Assembly (NCBI GenBank): GCA_950097015.1
Contig: CATNEN010000001.1
Coordinates: 2,752,001-2,816,000 of the forward strand
Source: Macrostomum hystrix
Lineage: Eukaryota; Platyhelminthes; Macrostomidae
Direction of reading: 5' to 3'
Length of the DNA: 64,000 nt
A program made the translations under genes and the position numbers. This document shows, one piece after another, positions 43,401 through 52,158 of this stretch (position 1 is its first letter; every line of letters begins with the position of its first letter). The notes under the pieces were generated by a model, which saw nothing but the letters and a program-made list of their open reading frames with translations, was not told where the DNA came from and made no database searches.

Positions 43401-45399
43401 CTTTCAACACCAACCCATGCTGAGGACTTTGATGGCCCTCCTAGATTTCAGCAAGGCTTATGACAAAGTCTGGATTCAACGGCTTCTCGCCACTCTCCTC
43501 AACAAAGGCGTCCCGGGACCATTCGTTCGCTGGGTCAACGCTTTCCTTTCTAACCGTCAGGCTAGAGTGTGCATTAACGGCGTCCACAGTCGCTTTTATC
43601 GGATGCGCCAAGGCCTACCGCAGGGTTCTGTCATCGCGCCTCTTCTGTTCGTCCTTTTTCTGGACCCAGTGGTGCGCACCATTCCGGCTGAGGTGAGCCC
43701 GTTGCTTTACGCGGATGACATCGCTCTCCAATGCCAGCATCGCTGCGCGGCCACCGCTCTTGCGCACCTTCAGTTTGCCGTGGACAAGGTGGCTGACTGG
43801 AGCAAGGCCAACAAGATGGCGCTGAACCCGCTCAAGAGCGAGTGCGCTTTTTTCTCGACTAATACCCACGAGGCGTCCTTCAAACCGCAAATTCAGCTGT
43901 GTGGCAGCACGATCCCGTTTAACGATAGCCCACGGTTCCTGGGCGTCTACCTCGACCGCACCCTCGCCTTCACCAAGCAGGTGAACGAGGTTTGCCGCGC
44001 TATGGACAGCCGCTGTCGCCTCCTGGCCTGTCTCGCTGCGCGCTCCTGGGGCTGGCCGAAGGAGAGTCTCCTCCGCACGTTCAAGGCGATGCAACTTAGC
44101 CTGCTGACCTACGCCGCTGCTGCCTGGCAACCGTGGCTCAGCGACTCCGCCATTAAGCAACTCCAGCGGGCTCAAAACAGAGCTCTCCGCATCGTCACCG
44201 GCCAACTTCGCAGCACCCCGACGGATGCTCTTCACCTGGAGGCAGGCGTCTGCACGGTCGCCACGCTACGGGATCAACTCTGCCTCATTGCCTACGAAAA
44301 AGCGATGCGCCTGCCGCATGATCACCCGCGCTACCTGGCCGCGTCCGCTCAGGTGCCGCACCGATCCGTCAGGAGCAGCTGGCGCCACAGAGCGCAGCAG
44401 CTTCTGGCAAGCACGTCGGGCCTCCTGGCAATCCGCGATCCTCTTCCCCCTGTGTCGCAGTGCCCGTGGAGCGACAGCCGCGCCCTAGCGCCCATTCACC
44501 TCGAGCTCTCGCGGCCCCCTCCCAACGAGCCCGAGGAGTCGGACCCCGGCAATGACACGCAGCTTCGTTTGGCGGCCGAGGACACGATCCGCAGCGCAGC
44601 CGCGGCGCTAGTGATGTTTACTGATGGCTCGGCGGGCGGCGGCGTCAGCAACGGCGGAGCAGCTTGCGTGGTCACCCGGGGCGACCCTGCCGCCCCGGAG
44701 GTCCTGGAGGTCCTCTCCAGCAGAGGAGCGGCGGCGACCTGCAGCTTCGACGAGGAGCGCCGCGCCCTCGGCCTGGCCTTTGCCTGGCTAGCCGGGCGGC
44801 CCGTTAATGGCCCCATTCTCATTTGCACCGACAGCCGTGCACTGCTTGCCGCCCTCTCCAACTCCAGGCCGTCCGGCGGTCTTCCGAAGACGCCCGCCGG
44901 CCTGACGATCGAACTGCAGTGGGTCCCGGCTCACTGCGGCCTTCGCGGCAACGAGTTGGCGGACGCAGCTGCCAAGCTGGCGGCGTTCTCCGGCGCGGTC
45001 TCTGCGGCGGTGTCGCTGGCCGGCGCAGCGGCGTTTATCCGGCGAACCATTTGCGATCCGCCCATCGGCCGCACCATCACTTCGGATGTCTACAGAGGCC
45101 TCAACCGGGAGCGGGACCGTGCCGAAATCACCAGCCGGCAGGATGCTGTGCTGCTTGCCCAGCTGCGCTCCGGCCATTGCAGCAGGCTGCACGCTTATGG
45201 CTGCATAGTCAATCCGTTGGCGGACCCGACCTGCCCGCATTGCCAGGACGAGCCGCAGGACTTGCAGCACTGGCTGCGGTGCCCGGCTCTTCGCCCGGCT
45301 CGCATAGACATTTTCGACGGAGAAGATAACATCCCTCTGGAGACCCTGACCGTCGCCCCGGCGAGGTCGTTGGCGCTGGCGAGGAGGAGCCTCTTCTGA
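40480..45399 (+). CDS. Retrotransposon polyprotein: zinc knuckle, 2A, PHD x3, endonuclease, RT, RNase H
   Basis: ATG 40480, stop TGA 45397-45399, 1639 aa. Near residue 30 lies a knuckle (CYFCGGPHRVIRC), then a Gln/Pro tract, then a hydrophobic stretch leading to GDLELNPGP (residues ~160-168), a 2A-type skipping motif expected to release a 167-aa leader. Three Cys/His PHD-like fingers follow (about 172-220, 249-300, 335-385). Endonuclease: QWNADG, IQESKL, GDFNGHSG, SDHLPIS (about 410-620). RT: FRPVSLTS, LLDFSKAYDKVW, GLPQGSVIAPLLF, YADDIAL, FLGVYLDR (about 880-1170). RNase H: MFTDGSAGG, a Glu in DEERRALG, CTDSRALL, PAHCGLRGNELADAAAK (about 1378-1500). A CPHC...H...C knuckle lies at about 1585. 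It copies element RNA at a nicked target. RNase H plus PHD fingers narrows but does not settle the clade. Confidence 0.92.
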   Translation: MHINNYFSSGGPGRGGRRRTGPRGGPAAGCYFCGGPHRVIRCDRMRAVALALQQEEGQQQPPPQQQQPPPQQQQQPVAPIGANDQGRSAPVMVKDTASSWRPGWSAVADRAKVSSMWQTPLPARAHFCGAAAGRGGGLGLQSLPVVIFCLWLCLLSLLAGDLELNPGPIGNCDTCGRPIRNGSNPLLCSATNCHSMCHGQSGCSGLRRHQRDKSWTCRAHSTPSAASPPVAPRPRDALSANDSDGTHTMRCCQCRKQIRSGTVPLRCATSGCAALCHRTTACSGVPRYRGCPGWLCPTHLPAAPNRRSVAGRPLDQLTRPGRPTAPPPQATSSCAGCNRKLRPNLDPIVCRGCAAMFHKSCSGLPRSAADQAALRASWYCSLCAQRPISPAGQPTPTIHKLRPSGRVHSLQVLQWNADGILHRVAELAERLLQCRVDIALIQESKLRPQDPTPRFPGFACVRVDRQAADGGGGLLTLVREHLAFKQIPVATRKPVELSRIDIVLSSVKHVIIDNVYVPPVRAPGENAQLLWQSLPSGQDLLCGDFNGHSGVWDSIQPADDRGDALLDWCTGAGLDILNDGSPTRINRGTGGQSSPDVSFCRSSWFSASSWCTLDDLGSDHLPISLRFRCTASSVAVSPRLEWRRTGIDWVAFSADVEQQVASFKPAEVSFKGRVKRLSNAIVAAAHRHVGKTRVKRRTGPQLSQQAREAVRRRNRLRKEVGTRRQEWLQAASEAASLTRQSKEESWRQFLADTDFCHDASRAWRLIRSLNGTPDDNASNEALCHHGKAYCDSAAKAEIFAKHYAGVNRLTFSKEDRSFNRSVKQSLRALDPGDESCCPFSERELEAALAQQRPFGAAGPDDISPRFLKALGPKARTELLDVFNQSWSQGLCAQAWRNANIIPLLKKGKSAGDLASFRPVSLTSCMVKILERLIVTRLSHLAESRGWISPQQAGFRRLRSCEDLILAAVQRISDGFQHQPMLRTLMALLDFSKAYDKVWIQRLLATLLNKGVPGPFVRWVNAFLSNRQARVCINGVHSRFYRMRQGLPQGSVIAPLLFVLFLDPVVRTIPAEVSPLLYADDIALQCQHRCAATALAHLQFAVDKVADWSKANKMALNPLKSECAFFSTNTHEASFKPQIQLCGSTIPFNDSPRFLGVYLDRTLAFTKQVNEVCRAMDSRCRLLACLAARSWGWPKESLLRTFKAMQLSLLTYAAAAWQPWLSDSAIKQLQRAQNRALRIVTGQLRSTPTDALHLEAGVCTVATLRDQLCLIAYEKAMRLPHDHPRYLAASAQVPHRSVRSSWRHRAQQLLASTSGLLAIRDPLPPVSQCPWSDSRALAPIHLELSRPPPNEPEESDPGNDTQLRLAAEDTIRSAAAALVMFTDGSAGGGVSNGGAACVVTRGDPAAPEVLEVLSSRGAAATCSFDEERRALGLAFAWLAGRPVNGPILICTDSRALLAALSNSRPSGGLPKTPAGLTIELQWVPAHCGLRGNELADAAAKLAAFSGAVSAAVSLAGAAAFIRRTICDPPIGRTITSDVYRGLNRERDRAEITSRQDAVLLAQLRSGHCSRLHAYGCIVNPLADPTCPHCQDEPQDLQHWLRCPALRPARIDIFDGEDNIPLETLTVAPARSLALARRSLF
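40945..40983 (+). other. 2A-like ribosome-skipping site
   Basis: Encodes LLAGDLELNPGP; the Gly-Pro junction is codons 40978-40980 and 40981-40983 (residues 167/168). The 2A consensus is D-[V/I]-E-x-N-P-G-P; here Leu replaces Val/Ile. 2A motifs are known in APE-type non-LTR elements of several marine invertebrates, just ahead of the zinc-finger and endonuclease region, as here. Confidence 0.8.
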
Positions 45400-45619
45400 G
45401 GGCCTCTTCGGCGCCCGTGCCCACAAACAACAACAACAACAACAGCAGCAGCAGCCGCCAACGGAGCGGCAAGCGCAGCGGTCGTCAGGTAGCGCAGCGA
45501 ACCTGGCAGCATCGGTTGCCCGAATGGGCCTAACGGCCCAGTCAGGTCCGCCGCCTCCACCGCCGCCTCCACCGCCGCCGCCGGCTGCCGCCGCGGCGGG
45601 AAAAAAGAAATGAAATGAA

Positions 45620-47232
45620 TTTATTTAAAATTGCAACTCCATAAAAAAGTGATGTAACGTTTCAGAATCGGATAACTACAAGTGTAAGAATTATGGATTC
45701 AATCGAAATTAAAACTAGCCGAAATTAAATCATGTTAAGAAGACGAAAATCTAATATTTTGTCTTTATTTGTCTAATCTAATATCTGTCACAGTTATTCA
45801 AAACTAAGACTGTTTTGTTGATGAGATGCTTACATGTCATGTCACTTCAGACCCTTTTATACTGTAGTAAAGTAGTTTTTCTATACATATCGGTCGATGT
45901 ATTGAATTCGGGTCATTTTATGGACAAAAAATTACTGATCATTGCAAGTATAGGTTTTTAATTATTCTAAAATAAATTTCTTGGAATTTATAAAACAACA
46001 TTTCTTTTGAATGTATTTTGTATGTTGAGTTATTGGAAACAAGGATTTATTGTTATTTCTTATTTTCTCCGCTTTGTTTAAAGATTCGTTCATATCGACA
46101 TTACGTATAAGTAGTACTTGCTCTCCTCCGTGTCTAGATTTAATTCGGTTTAAGAGACCTCTTGAGACAGCTCAATGAGAATTATTGTGCCTTGTTGTCA
46201 AAGCGAAATTTGAACAGAGAAATTCAATAGGAGAATAGGAGAAAGCATTAAAACTCTACTGTTGACCACTTGTGAAAAGTACTGTAAGCTAATAAACACA
46301 CTTTGCTAGCAATTCAAGAAACAAAGAACAAAGAAGTAATTTATGTACTTCAAGTTAATTATTGTCAGCTATTAGACAAAAGTATATAACCCAGACAGAC
46401 AGACAGAGTGATAGACAGACAGACTATAGCGCATTAAGTTTAGTGTGTGTTGCTTCTCGGTTTGATGTCTCACTCTTCTTCTTTCGATCGTAAGTCCAAG
46501 CTGTAGTCTTCTGTAGTAGTCTAGCAGTGTATTCGCTGTGTCGATGACATGAACGCAATAACTAAGTATGACTATCGACTCTTTCAAGTAAGGCTAATGA
46601 TCTATAACTATTCTAGATCGGAAACTACTGCGATCAGAGTTTAAGTCAGGAACTAACGCGGAAAGCAATGTCTTATGGATTAAAGTGCAATACTAACGGA
46701 GCTCGAGTCTTAGCTCTCAAAATCCGCGGGTGCCGGGCAGCTCCCGCGCCCCGCTCCATCTTATATAATGTGCTCAAACCCCTCTTTTCCGAGGGGATGG
46801 AAAAGCCTTAGCAACAGAGCGCAAGAGAATTTGTGAAGAGTGGGGTCGCAGCCCCGAGTTTAGTACAGCGCAAAGAATTGGATTACTCGGTTGGCAGGCA
46901 CACCAAACCCGGTCCTAAGGACGGTGGGGCAAAGGCCTAAAAACTCATCTCCAGATAGAGTCCAGGCCGGCTCCGCCTCCTCCCGTGGTCACGGGGTCCG
47001 ATGTCTGCCTTCGGTCGATTCTCCTCCCACCAGTCTCCCCCGCTGGCCGGTTCGGGCCGGTTCCGATTTTGCTGTCAGACCGGGTCGTGTTTGCGCTGAA
47101 ATGAATGGGTGGGTTTCGGGGCGTGTCCACGTCTAACCTGTCTGCTTTCAGTTGCTTGGCCTCTAGGCTATTGCTATTTTTAGCCTACCTCCTAGAGCTC
47201 TCTCGAGTTCCTTTCAGATTTCTAAGTCTTAT
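45620..47232. other. Intergenic stretch of H3, no gene recognised
   Basis: The left part is AT-rich and without ORFs. A CAGA-type run lies near 46392-46430. Around 46710-47130 the sequence becomes GC-rich, with a TATATAA word near 46763-46771; this may be a promoter or a remnant of another repeat. A short phrase here (CCAAACCCGGTCCTAAG near 46906) resembles one near 60794, which may be chance. Confidence 0.4.
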
Positions 47233-47322
47233 ACAGACAGACAGAAAGACAGACAGACAGAGAGACAGATGGACAGACAGACATACAGATCGACAGACAG
47301 ACAGACAGTTAGAAAGACAGAT

Positions 47323-47403
<81 letters not shown>

Positions 47404-47462
47404 CCCAGCACAGACAGACAGACAGACAGATGGACAGACAGTCAGACAGACAGATGGATGGA
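47233..47462 (+). repeat. (GACA)n microsatellite
   Basis: Long run of CAGA/GACA tetranucleotides with interruptions. The open frames across it on both strands are artefacts. Confidence 0.95.
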
Positions 47463-47756
47463 CGAATGGACATATACATATATACGAGTATATTGGTATA
47501 TTAGATAATACGTGGAGCAGTGAGTCACGCCCATAAAGCATATAGCACATTTACACTCCGTAAATTATAGCCGTACCCAACGGTGGGTACGGCTCAGTGA
47601 CTCATTGGAATTTCAGAGGCGGGTTAGACTTTTGAAAATGGATAGTTTCGTCAAACGTAAGCCGACTGGAATACCCTAGGGATTACAGCCATTGCAAAAT
47701 TGGTTTTGAATTGAATAGCAGTTCAGTAAGCGTGATTCAGCAGTCGACCATTTTTT

Positions 47757-47881
47757 TTCAACCAATCAGAATTAGGGGACACACAAACCGACCCTGTGAA
47801 TGTAAGTCACAACGCAGGTTTCAACCAATCAGAATTAGGGGACACACAAACCGACCCTGTGAATATAAGTCACAACGCAGG
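47757..47881 (+). promoter_or_regulatory. Duplicated 63-bp CCAAT/TATA promoter unit of the RPA-like gene
   Basis: A 63-bp unit occurs twice (CAACCAATCAGAATTAGGGG ... AAGTCACAACGCAGG). The downstream unit has GAATATAAGTC, a good TATA box (about 47861-47870). The upstream unit has GAATGTAAGTC at the same place, so its TATA is lost while its CCAAT box is kept. The downstream TATA is about 125 bp before the ATG at 47994. Confidence 0.65.
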
Positions 47882-47993
47882 CTTTCATATGGGAACTCCT
47901 AACTACTCAGCTAGACTCAACGTAAGTTTAAGTTACATTATTTACATTTGTACTTTGATATTGTCGCTTATTTTTCCTTCTATCTCACTTACC

Positions 47994-48840
47994 ATGGCTT
48001 CCTACAACGGCAACAACGAGCACAAGCGGCCGAAGCTGATGATCGAAGGTTTGCGCCTCGGCTGGATGTCAGCCGCGATTACTGGCGAAGTGTCTGGCCA
48101 GACGACTGCCATTAGGAACTTCAATAGCACTAGAGGGCCAGGCCAGGTGTTTTCATTCATCCTTGTCGACAGCACTGCCGAGATTCGCGTCTGTGTTTTC
48201 GGCAAAGACCTGCAGGAGCTGCATGCCGTCTGCAGGGCGGGCCAGGCTGTCCGCATTGCCGGAGGCGAGGTGAAGATGGCGGCCGCTCAATTCAACACCG
48301 CGGACAACAAGTTCGAAATTGTTGTGTCTATCGACTCGAGAGGCAGCATTTATCGCAGCAACGAAGTTGTTGAACCGCGTGCACCCGTGTTTACGCCGAT
48401 TTCAGAACTCGAGTCCGTGGAGTCGAACAAGTAGGCGTCATGACTTTCAGACATTTTTTGGGTTTTATACTAAAAAATGGAACTCGTGCAATGCGGGAAT
48501 AAAAGACTGATATTTGAGTAATCAATACCACCAATTCCACAGGCACGTCAGTGTACGCGGTGCAATCGCGTCGATTCAGCCGGAAAGAGAAGTCACGAAG
48601 CGAGACGGATCTACGGTTACCCTCACAAAGGTGAAGCTGGTAGACGCTTCAAAGTCAACGGTGGAATGCGCCTTCTGGGGAGCCTCGACCTCCCAGGTGG
48701 CCGACTGGTCGGTTGGCGACGTTCTAGAAGTGCAGAGAGCAACGGCCCAGCAGTTTTCTGGACTTGTCAACCTGAGTTGCAAGGAAGCCAAGAAATGTGA
48801 TGCCACATCATGGCCAGAACTGCGGAGCCTGGTTGATTAG
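47994..48840 (+). CDS. RPA-like single-strand DNA-binding protein, two exons
   Basis: Exon 1 is 47994-48430 (donor AACAA|GTAGGC) and exon 2 is 48543-48840 (acceptor TTCCACAG); together 735 nt, 244 aa plus stop, with no break. Exon 1 holds one OB-fold (GQVFSFILVDSTAEIRVCVFG, the typical RPA70 strand pattern). Exon 2 holds a second (KRDGSTVTLTKVKLVDASKS then VECAFWG and VQRATAQQFSGLVNLSC), matching RPA70 DNA-binding domains A and B. There is no C-terminal zinc ribbon, so it is shorter than cellular RPA70 (~600 aa). Several Helitron groups, best known in plants, carry RPA genes next to Rep/helicase. Position inside H3 suggests the same role here: coating the displaced strand. Confidence 0.85.
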
Positions 48841-48873
48841 TCGGACTCAACCCAGGAGGATTTCTGTCCCGTG

Positions 48874-49125
48874 ATGGCATCACAGCAGGCAAATTCTGAG
48901 CGGCACCGGCCGACACCGCAGCAGTCGAGGTCGGAAATCGTCATGGACTATCCCCGGAATTTCTACGAAGCGTACAGCAGTGTGCAGCAGCTCCGGCTTC
49001 GCTTTGAGGGCTTGGAGATAGTTTACACGCAGAGCAACCAGGAGCAGGCACATGTACAACCGCAGACCAGCACGCCAGAACCAAGCTTCCAGACTCATGA
49101 TGCTGATAAGAATTCAAATGAGTGA
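48874..49125 (+). CDS. Small ORF after the RPA-like gene, unknown
   Basis: ATG at 48874, 33 bp after the RPA stop, opens 83 codons to the TGA at 49123-49125. The product is hydrophilic, Gln/Ser/Glu-rich (ASQQANSERHRPTPQQSRSE), with a possible helix around YSSVQQLRLRFEGLEIVY. It ends 35 bp before the 0.9-kb repeat. It may be a second cistron or the remains of a third RPA exon. No family recognised. Confidence 0.35.
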   Translation: MASQQANSERHRPTPQQSRSEIVMDYPRNFYEAYSSVQQLRLRFEGLEIVYTQSNQEQAHVQPQTSTPEPSFQTHDADKNSNE

Positions 49126-49159
49126 GTAAATTGGGACAGACTTAAAATTCAACTGTATT

Positions 49160-50058
49160 ATTAAAGTCACATTGAGTCTCAGTGAAGTATTTTTGCCCGG
49201 ATGATTCACTGAGTAAATCCTACTATTTAAGGGTAGGTCGCTGCAAATCAGATTATGGGCTGACAGAGAGTCTGTGAACTGTACATATCAGCTGCTTTAT
49301 GTACTGCTGGAGGTTCCAAACTCTGATAAATGGGATTTGCAGCTGGCGAGCTCTGAAGCAGCTATTATGCAGAGCTGGTGAAAGTGACTTTGTGTGTAAT
49401 GGTGGCCGCAGGAATGTCCCATTGCTTATACCCAATGCATGCAACTATCGCAGTGAAGCGAGTCAGGCAGTAGTCAGAATGACTTGAGTTATCAGTGCCT
49501 CTGTTGCACCAGTCTCTGGCTACTGCTTGATGGTTTTACCTGCTTAATCGACAGTTCCTACTGCCCCATAACTGCTTTTTTAGTGCAATTATTACATGTT
49601 ATTTTTTAAATAAAAAATATAATTGATTATAGTGCAAGGTAGCCATAATAACATTTTGTAGTCCCTCTTGCAGCAAGGGCAGATGGTTGCATTATTTTTT
49701 TTATTTTAAAGATTCCTGATTTCCTAACTTTTTGGTGCATATAAATAAATAAAAGTGTATAAAATTAATTCCGGGTTCAGTTTGAAACTTATTGCATGCT
49801 TATTTATATAAATTAAATCAATGTTCATAATGTTCATAATATAATTCATACTTAGACTAGCAAACAGTATGTAAAAAAACTAAAAAATCACTGTCAGTGC
49901 ATTACATATCGTCGGGTATACATTGCATTGTAAGCCAGATTGAAGGCTACTTTGTTTGCCAATTGACACCAACAATTGTCAAGCACTTTGCATATGGAAG
50001 AGGAATAAAATGGTTCTATTCAGTAAAAGTGATTACTTACTTGCAGAACATTACATGT
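49160..50058 (+). repeat. ~0.9-kb repeat downstream of the RPA-like gene (copy B)
   Basis: Second copy of 38924-39838, again beginning shortly after a Helitron gene. Differences are scattered substitutions and small deletions, for example around 49850-49900. Confidence 0.88.
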
Positions 50059-50809
50059 TTTATATAAAATGGGATTTGATTCAAAATAATTTTTGACAAT
50101 GTGAATGAGGCATTTAAGAAAAGAGAAGTCTGTTGAGGAGTGTGACTAGAAAAAAGAATTTAGTATGATAAATATATGTCATATATCTTAGCTATATAAA
50201 GCCAGTGTTAGCTTTATTAAAAGCGTCAAAGGTCGAAGGATGTAGCTCCAGTTGCTTTTGCAAAGTCCATTCACAATAAGATAGCTGCATTGAACTGACT
50301 CCTTAAGTCATTTATTATAATAATAGCGGCCTCATTCAAGGGCAATAGTTGCAATGCTGAGCTACTTATTGTTTGGAACATTGCAGTCGCAGTTAGTACA
50401 ATGAGCAGGGCTTAGAAATTCACTTACAAATGAAGAAAGTCAAAAATTTGACTGGATGTGTATAAAACTGTAGTACACATGAGCAATACAAGCAACAAGA
50501 AAATCGGAATAAAGCAAGTCATTTCTCGGAAAGTCGCAATTTCGTGGAATAAAATTTAATTTAATTTTCAGTTACAACTAAAAAAGTGCTCTCAACAGTT
50601 TTATGAATTAAATAAATAAGATAGTTTTTATCAAACACGTTGACATATACAGGGCTCCAAACTAAAAAACTGTAAAAAGTTGATAGTTTTGTTTTACCTA
50701 AAATGCGTTATTAACGATCTCCAAAAATTCCTATTTTAAGCTTAAGCTTAAGAAAGACACTTAAAGTACTCCTGCTAAAAGGTATATATTAGACGAATGT
50801 TAATTATTT
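50059..50809. other. 3' non-coding part of Helitron H3
   Basis: AT-rich, without ORFs. The last ~60 bp match the 3' ends of H1 and H2. Confidence 0.5.
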
Positions 50810-50811
50810 CT

Positions 50812-50840
50812 GCTCCCCGAAGGGGGGCAAAACTTGCTAG
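50812..50840 (+). terminator. Helitron 3' terminal hairpin and CTAG of H3
   Basis: CTCCCCGAAGGGG stem-loop, then CTAG at 50837-50840, directly followed by the TC start of H4. Confidence 0.85.
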
Positions 50841-51374
50841 TCCACTATACTAAAAATGAAATGCTTGGTTACTTGGTTGTAATTGATTTTCTCCCGAACG
50901 GCTCAACCGATTTTCACCATTTCTTCACCAAAAGATGTCAAATATGGGGACAATTATACACGTATTTTTATTAAGCTTAACTTTATTGCTAAAGGGATTA
51001 AATATTCGAAAAACATGATTTTTCAAAGGTCAAACATCGTGGCCTATTGAGAATTTTACTCACTGCCACTGAATTAGAATTGCATCGTCAAATTGCGCAA
51101 CAACCCCTGGCTGATTGAATTTGAAGCATGCACTCTGGAGACAAATTGGAAATAAATGTACACAACCAACCGCGAGACTGAGTGTACTCTATTTTCTTAC
51201 TTCATTGTACAAAGCCAGAACTTTGAGAATTCATTTTATAAGGCTGATTTCTGCACCCACTAACCAACAGTCGGAATAGCCGATGTGTAGGCACTGGGAA
51301 TAAGTTAGGCTAGGCTAGGGTTCGATTCTGCACTGCGTCAAATCATTTAGACTAATTTTCAGCCAGTAGTGATT
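50841..51374 (+). mobile_element. Helitron H4, 5' fragment
   Basis: TCCACTATACTAAAAATG start and ~530 bp of the same 5' region as H1 and H2, ending at CAGCCAGTAGTGATTG. After that the sequence departs from the family, with no minisatellite and no 3' hairpin found downstream, so H4 is either truncated or carries unrelated cargo (for example the ORF from about 51506) with a lost end. Confidence 0.8.
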
Positions 51375-51425
51375 GGTATCAGGCACAGGTTCGTTATATA
51401 ATAAACGGAAAATAAATTCCTGTAT

Positions 51426-51450
51426 TTATCTATCTATCTATCTATCTATA
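51426..51450 (+). repeat. (CTAT)n microsatellite
   Basis: About six tetranucleotide copies. Confidence 0.9.
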
Positions 51451-51505
51451 CACGATCCATATACGATCCTAAAATATTTGCAAATTGCTTTCTCGATTGC
51501 ACAGG

Positions 51506-52096
51506 GTGAGAAGTCTGAGCAGTCCGATCTCGACAGCGATGCCTTTGTAAACGGTCGCGCCACCAAAGTGACTACAGCGGTCGAGGACTCCGACGTTAAA
51601 GAGACCTGTCGGACCAAGTCGCTCATCGATTTTCAGCGAGGCCGCGCAACTACGGAGGCGCAACTTGCCCCTGAGGACGACGGCGAGTGGCAGTCATCGG
51701 ACGATGAGGATTCTCGGACGTGGCTGCAGCGGACAGCGGCGCTGATGCGTCTTGTCGGCCGGAGTCACCCACAGGGGCTGCAGCTGTGGCGGACAGCGAC
51801 GCCGACGCGTCTTGCCGGCCGAAGTCCCCGACTGCGGCAGCAGTAGCAGCAGCAGCAACTGCAGCGGGTGATGCGATGGAGTTCCAAGAGGAGCTGGATT
51901 CGGAGAGGGAGGACAGGCAGCAGAAAGCCCGGAGCAGGGAGTCTCGCGGTGGCTGTGCGCTGCAGGAAGCTGGCAAGAGTCGGTGGAACGGCCGCGGCAA
52001 CGGCTGTGTCGGCGACGGCGAGGGTAGCGAGAGCGACTTCGGCGACGACCAGTCCGGCGGCGAGGACAACGACCGAGGCGCAGCAGCAGCGGCCTA
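51506..52096 (+). pseudogene. Acidic repeat-containing ORF, frameshifted, unknown
   Basis: Coding-like sequence begins after a splice-acceptor-like CGATTGCACAG at about 51505 (GEKSEQSDLDSDAFVNGRATK...). It is acidic to EDDGEWQSSDDEDS, near 51718. Coding character then moves one frame over (AAADSGADASCRPESPT, repeated as AVADSDADASCRPKSPT) and continues acidic to GEDNDRGAAAAA with TAA at 52095-52097. The frame change at about 51700-51720 suggests an indel. GC-rich, with a ~60-bp internal repeat. No domain recognised. Confidence 0.4.
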
Positions 52097-52158
52097 AAAA
52101 ATGAAAAATTCTGCTGGCTCACATTCCCACTCGATTTCCGCAGCACACTCCACATCAC
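52092..52158 (+). repeat. 67-bp dispersed repeat, copy 1
   Basis: Matches 60861-60928 with only a few differences (shared words GCTGGCTCAC, TTCCCACTCGATT, CGCAGCACACTCCACATCAC). Flanks are unrelated. Nature unknown. Confidence 0.8.

Larger units (their letters stand above)
40400..45619 (+). mobile_element. Non-LTR retrotransposon B, full-length ORF, APE-RT-RNase H type
   Basis: One intact 1639-codon ORF sits between a CAA-rich 5' leader (from about 40425) and a GC-rich 3' UTR ending in an A-rich tail with GAAAT repeats (about 45600-45619). Domain order: zinc knuckle, 2A motif, three PHD-like fingers, endonuclease, RT, RNase H, zinc knuckle. No 5' truncation or break is seen in the coding part, so the copy may be recent. 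Target duplications could not be identified and the 5' border is approximate. Confidence 0.8.
26750..50840 (+). mobile_element. Helitron H3, putative autonomous element with nested insertions
   Basis: The 5' end lacks its first ~22 nt (it starts GTTGGTTACTTGG right after the CTAG of H2). It shares about 150 bp with the other 5' ends and then diverges, as autonomous and non-autonomous relatives often do. The 3' end (hairpin plus CTAG at 50837-50840) is intact. Between them lie a 21-bp minisatellite, the OTU-Rep-helicase gene, an RPA-like gene and two copies of a ~0.9 kb sequence. A Polinton-like element and a non-LTR retrotransposon appear to be later insertions; without them the core is about 15 kb. 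That all of this is one element is inference: the Rep gene and the RPA gene could come from two Helitrons with a lost junction. Confidence 0.6.

Noticed and set aside
47105-47550. ORFs over the GACA microsatellite
   Set aside because: Simple-sequence translation only.
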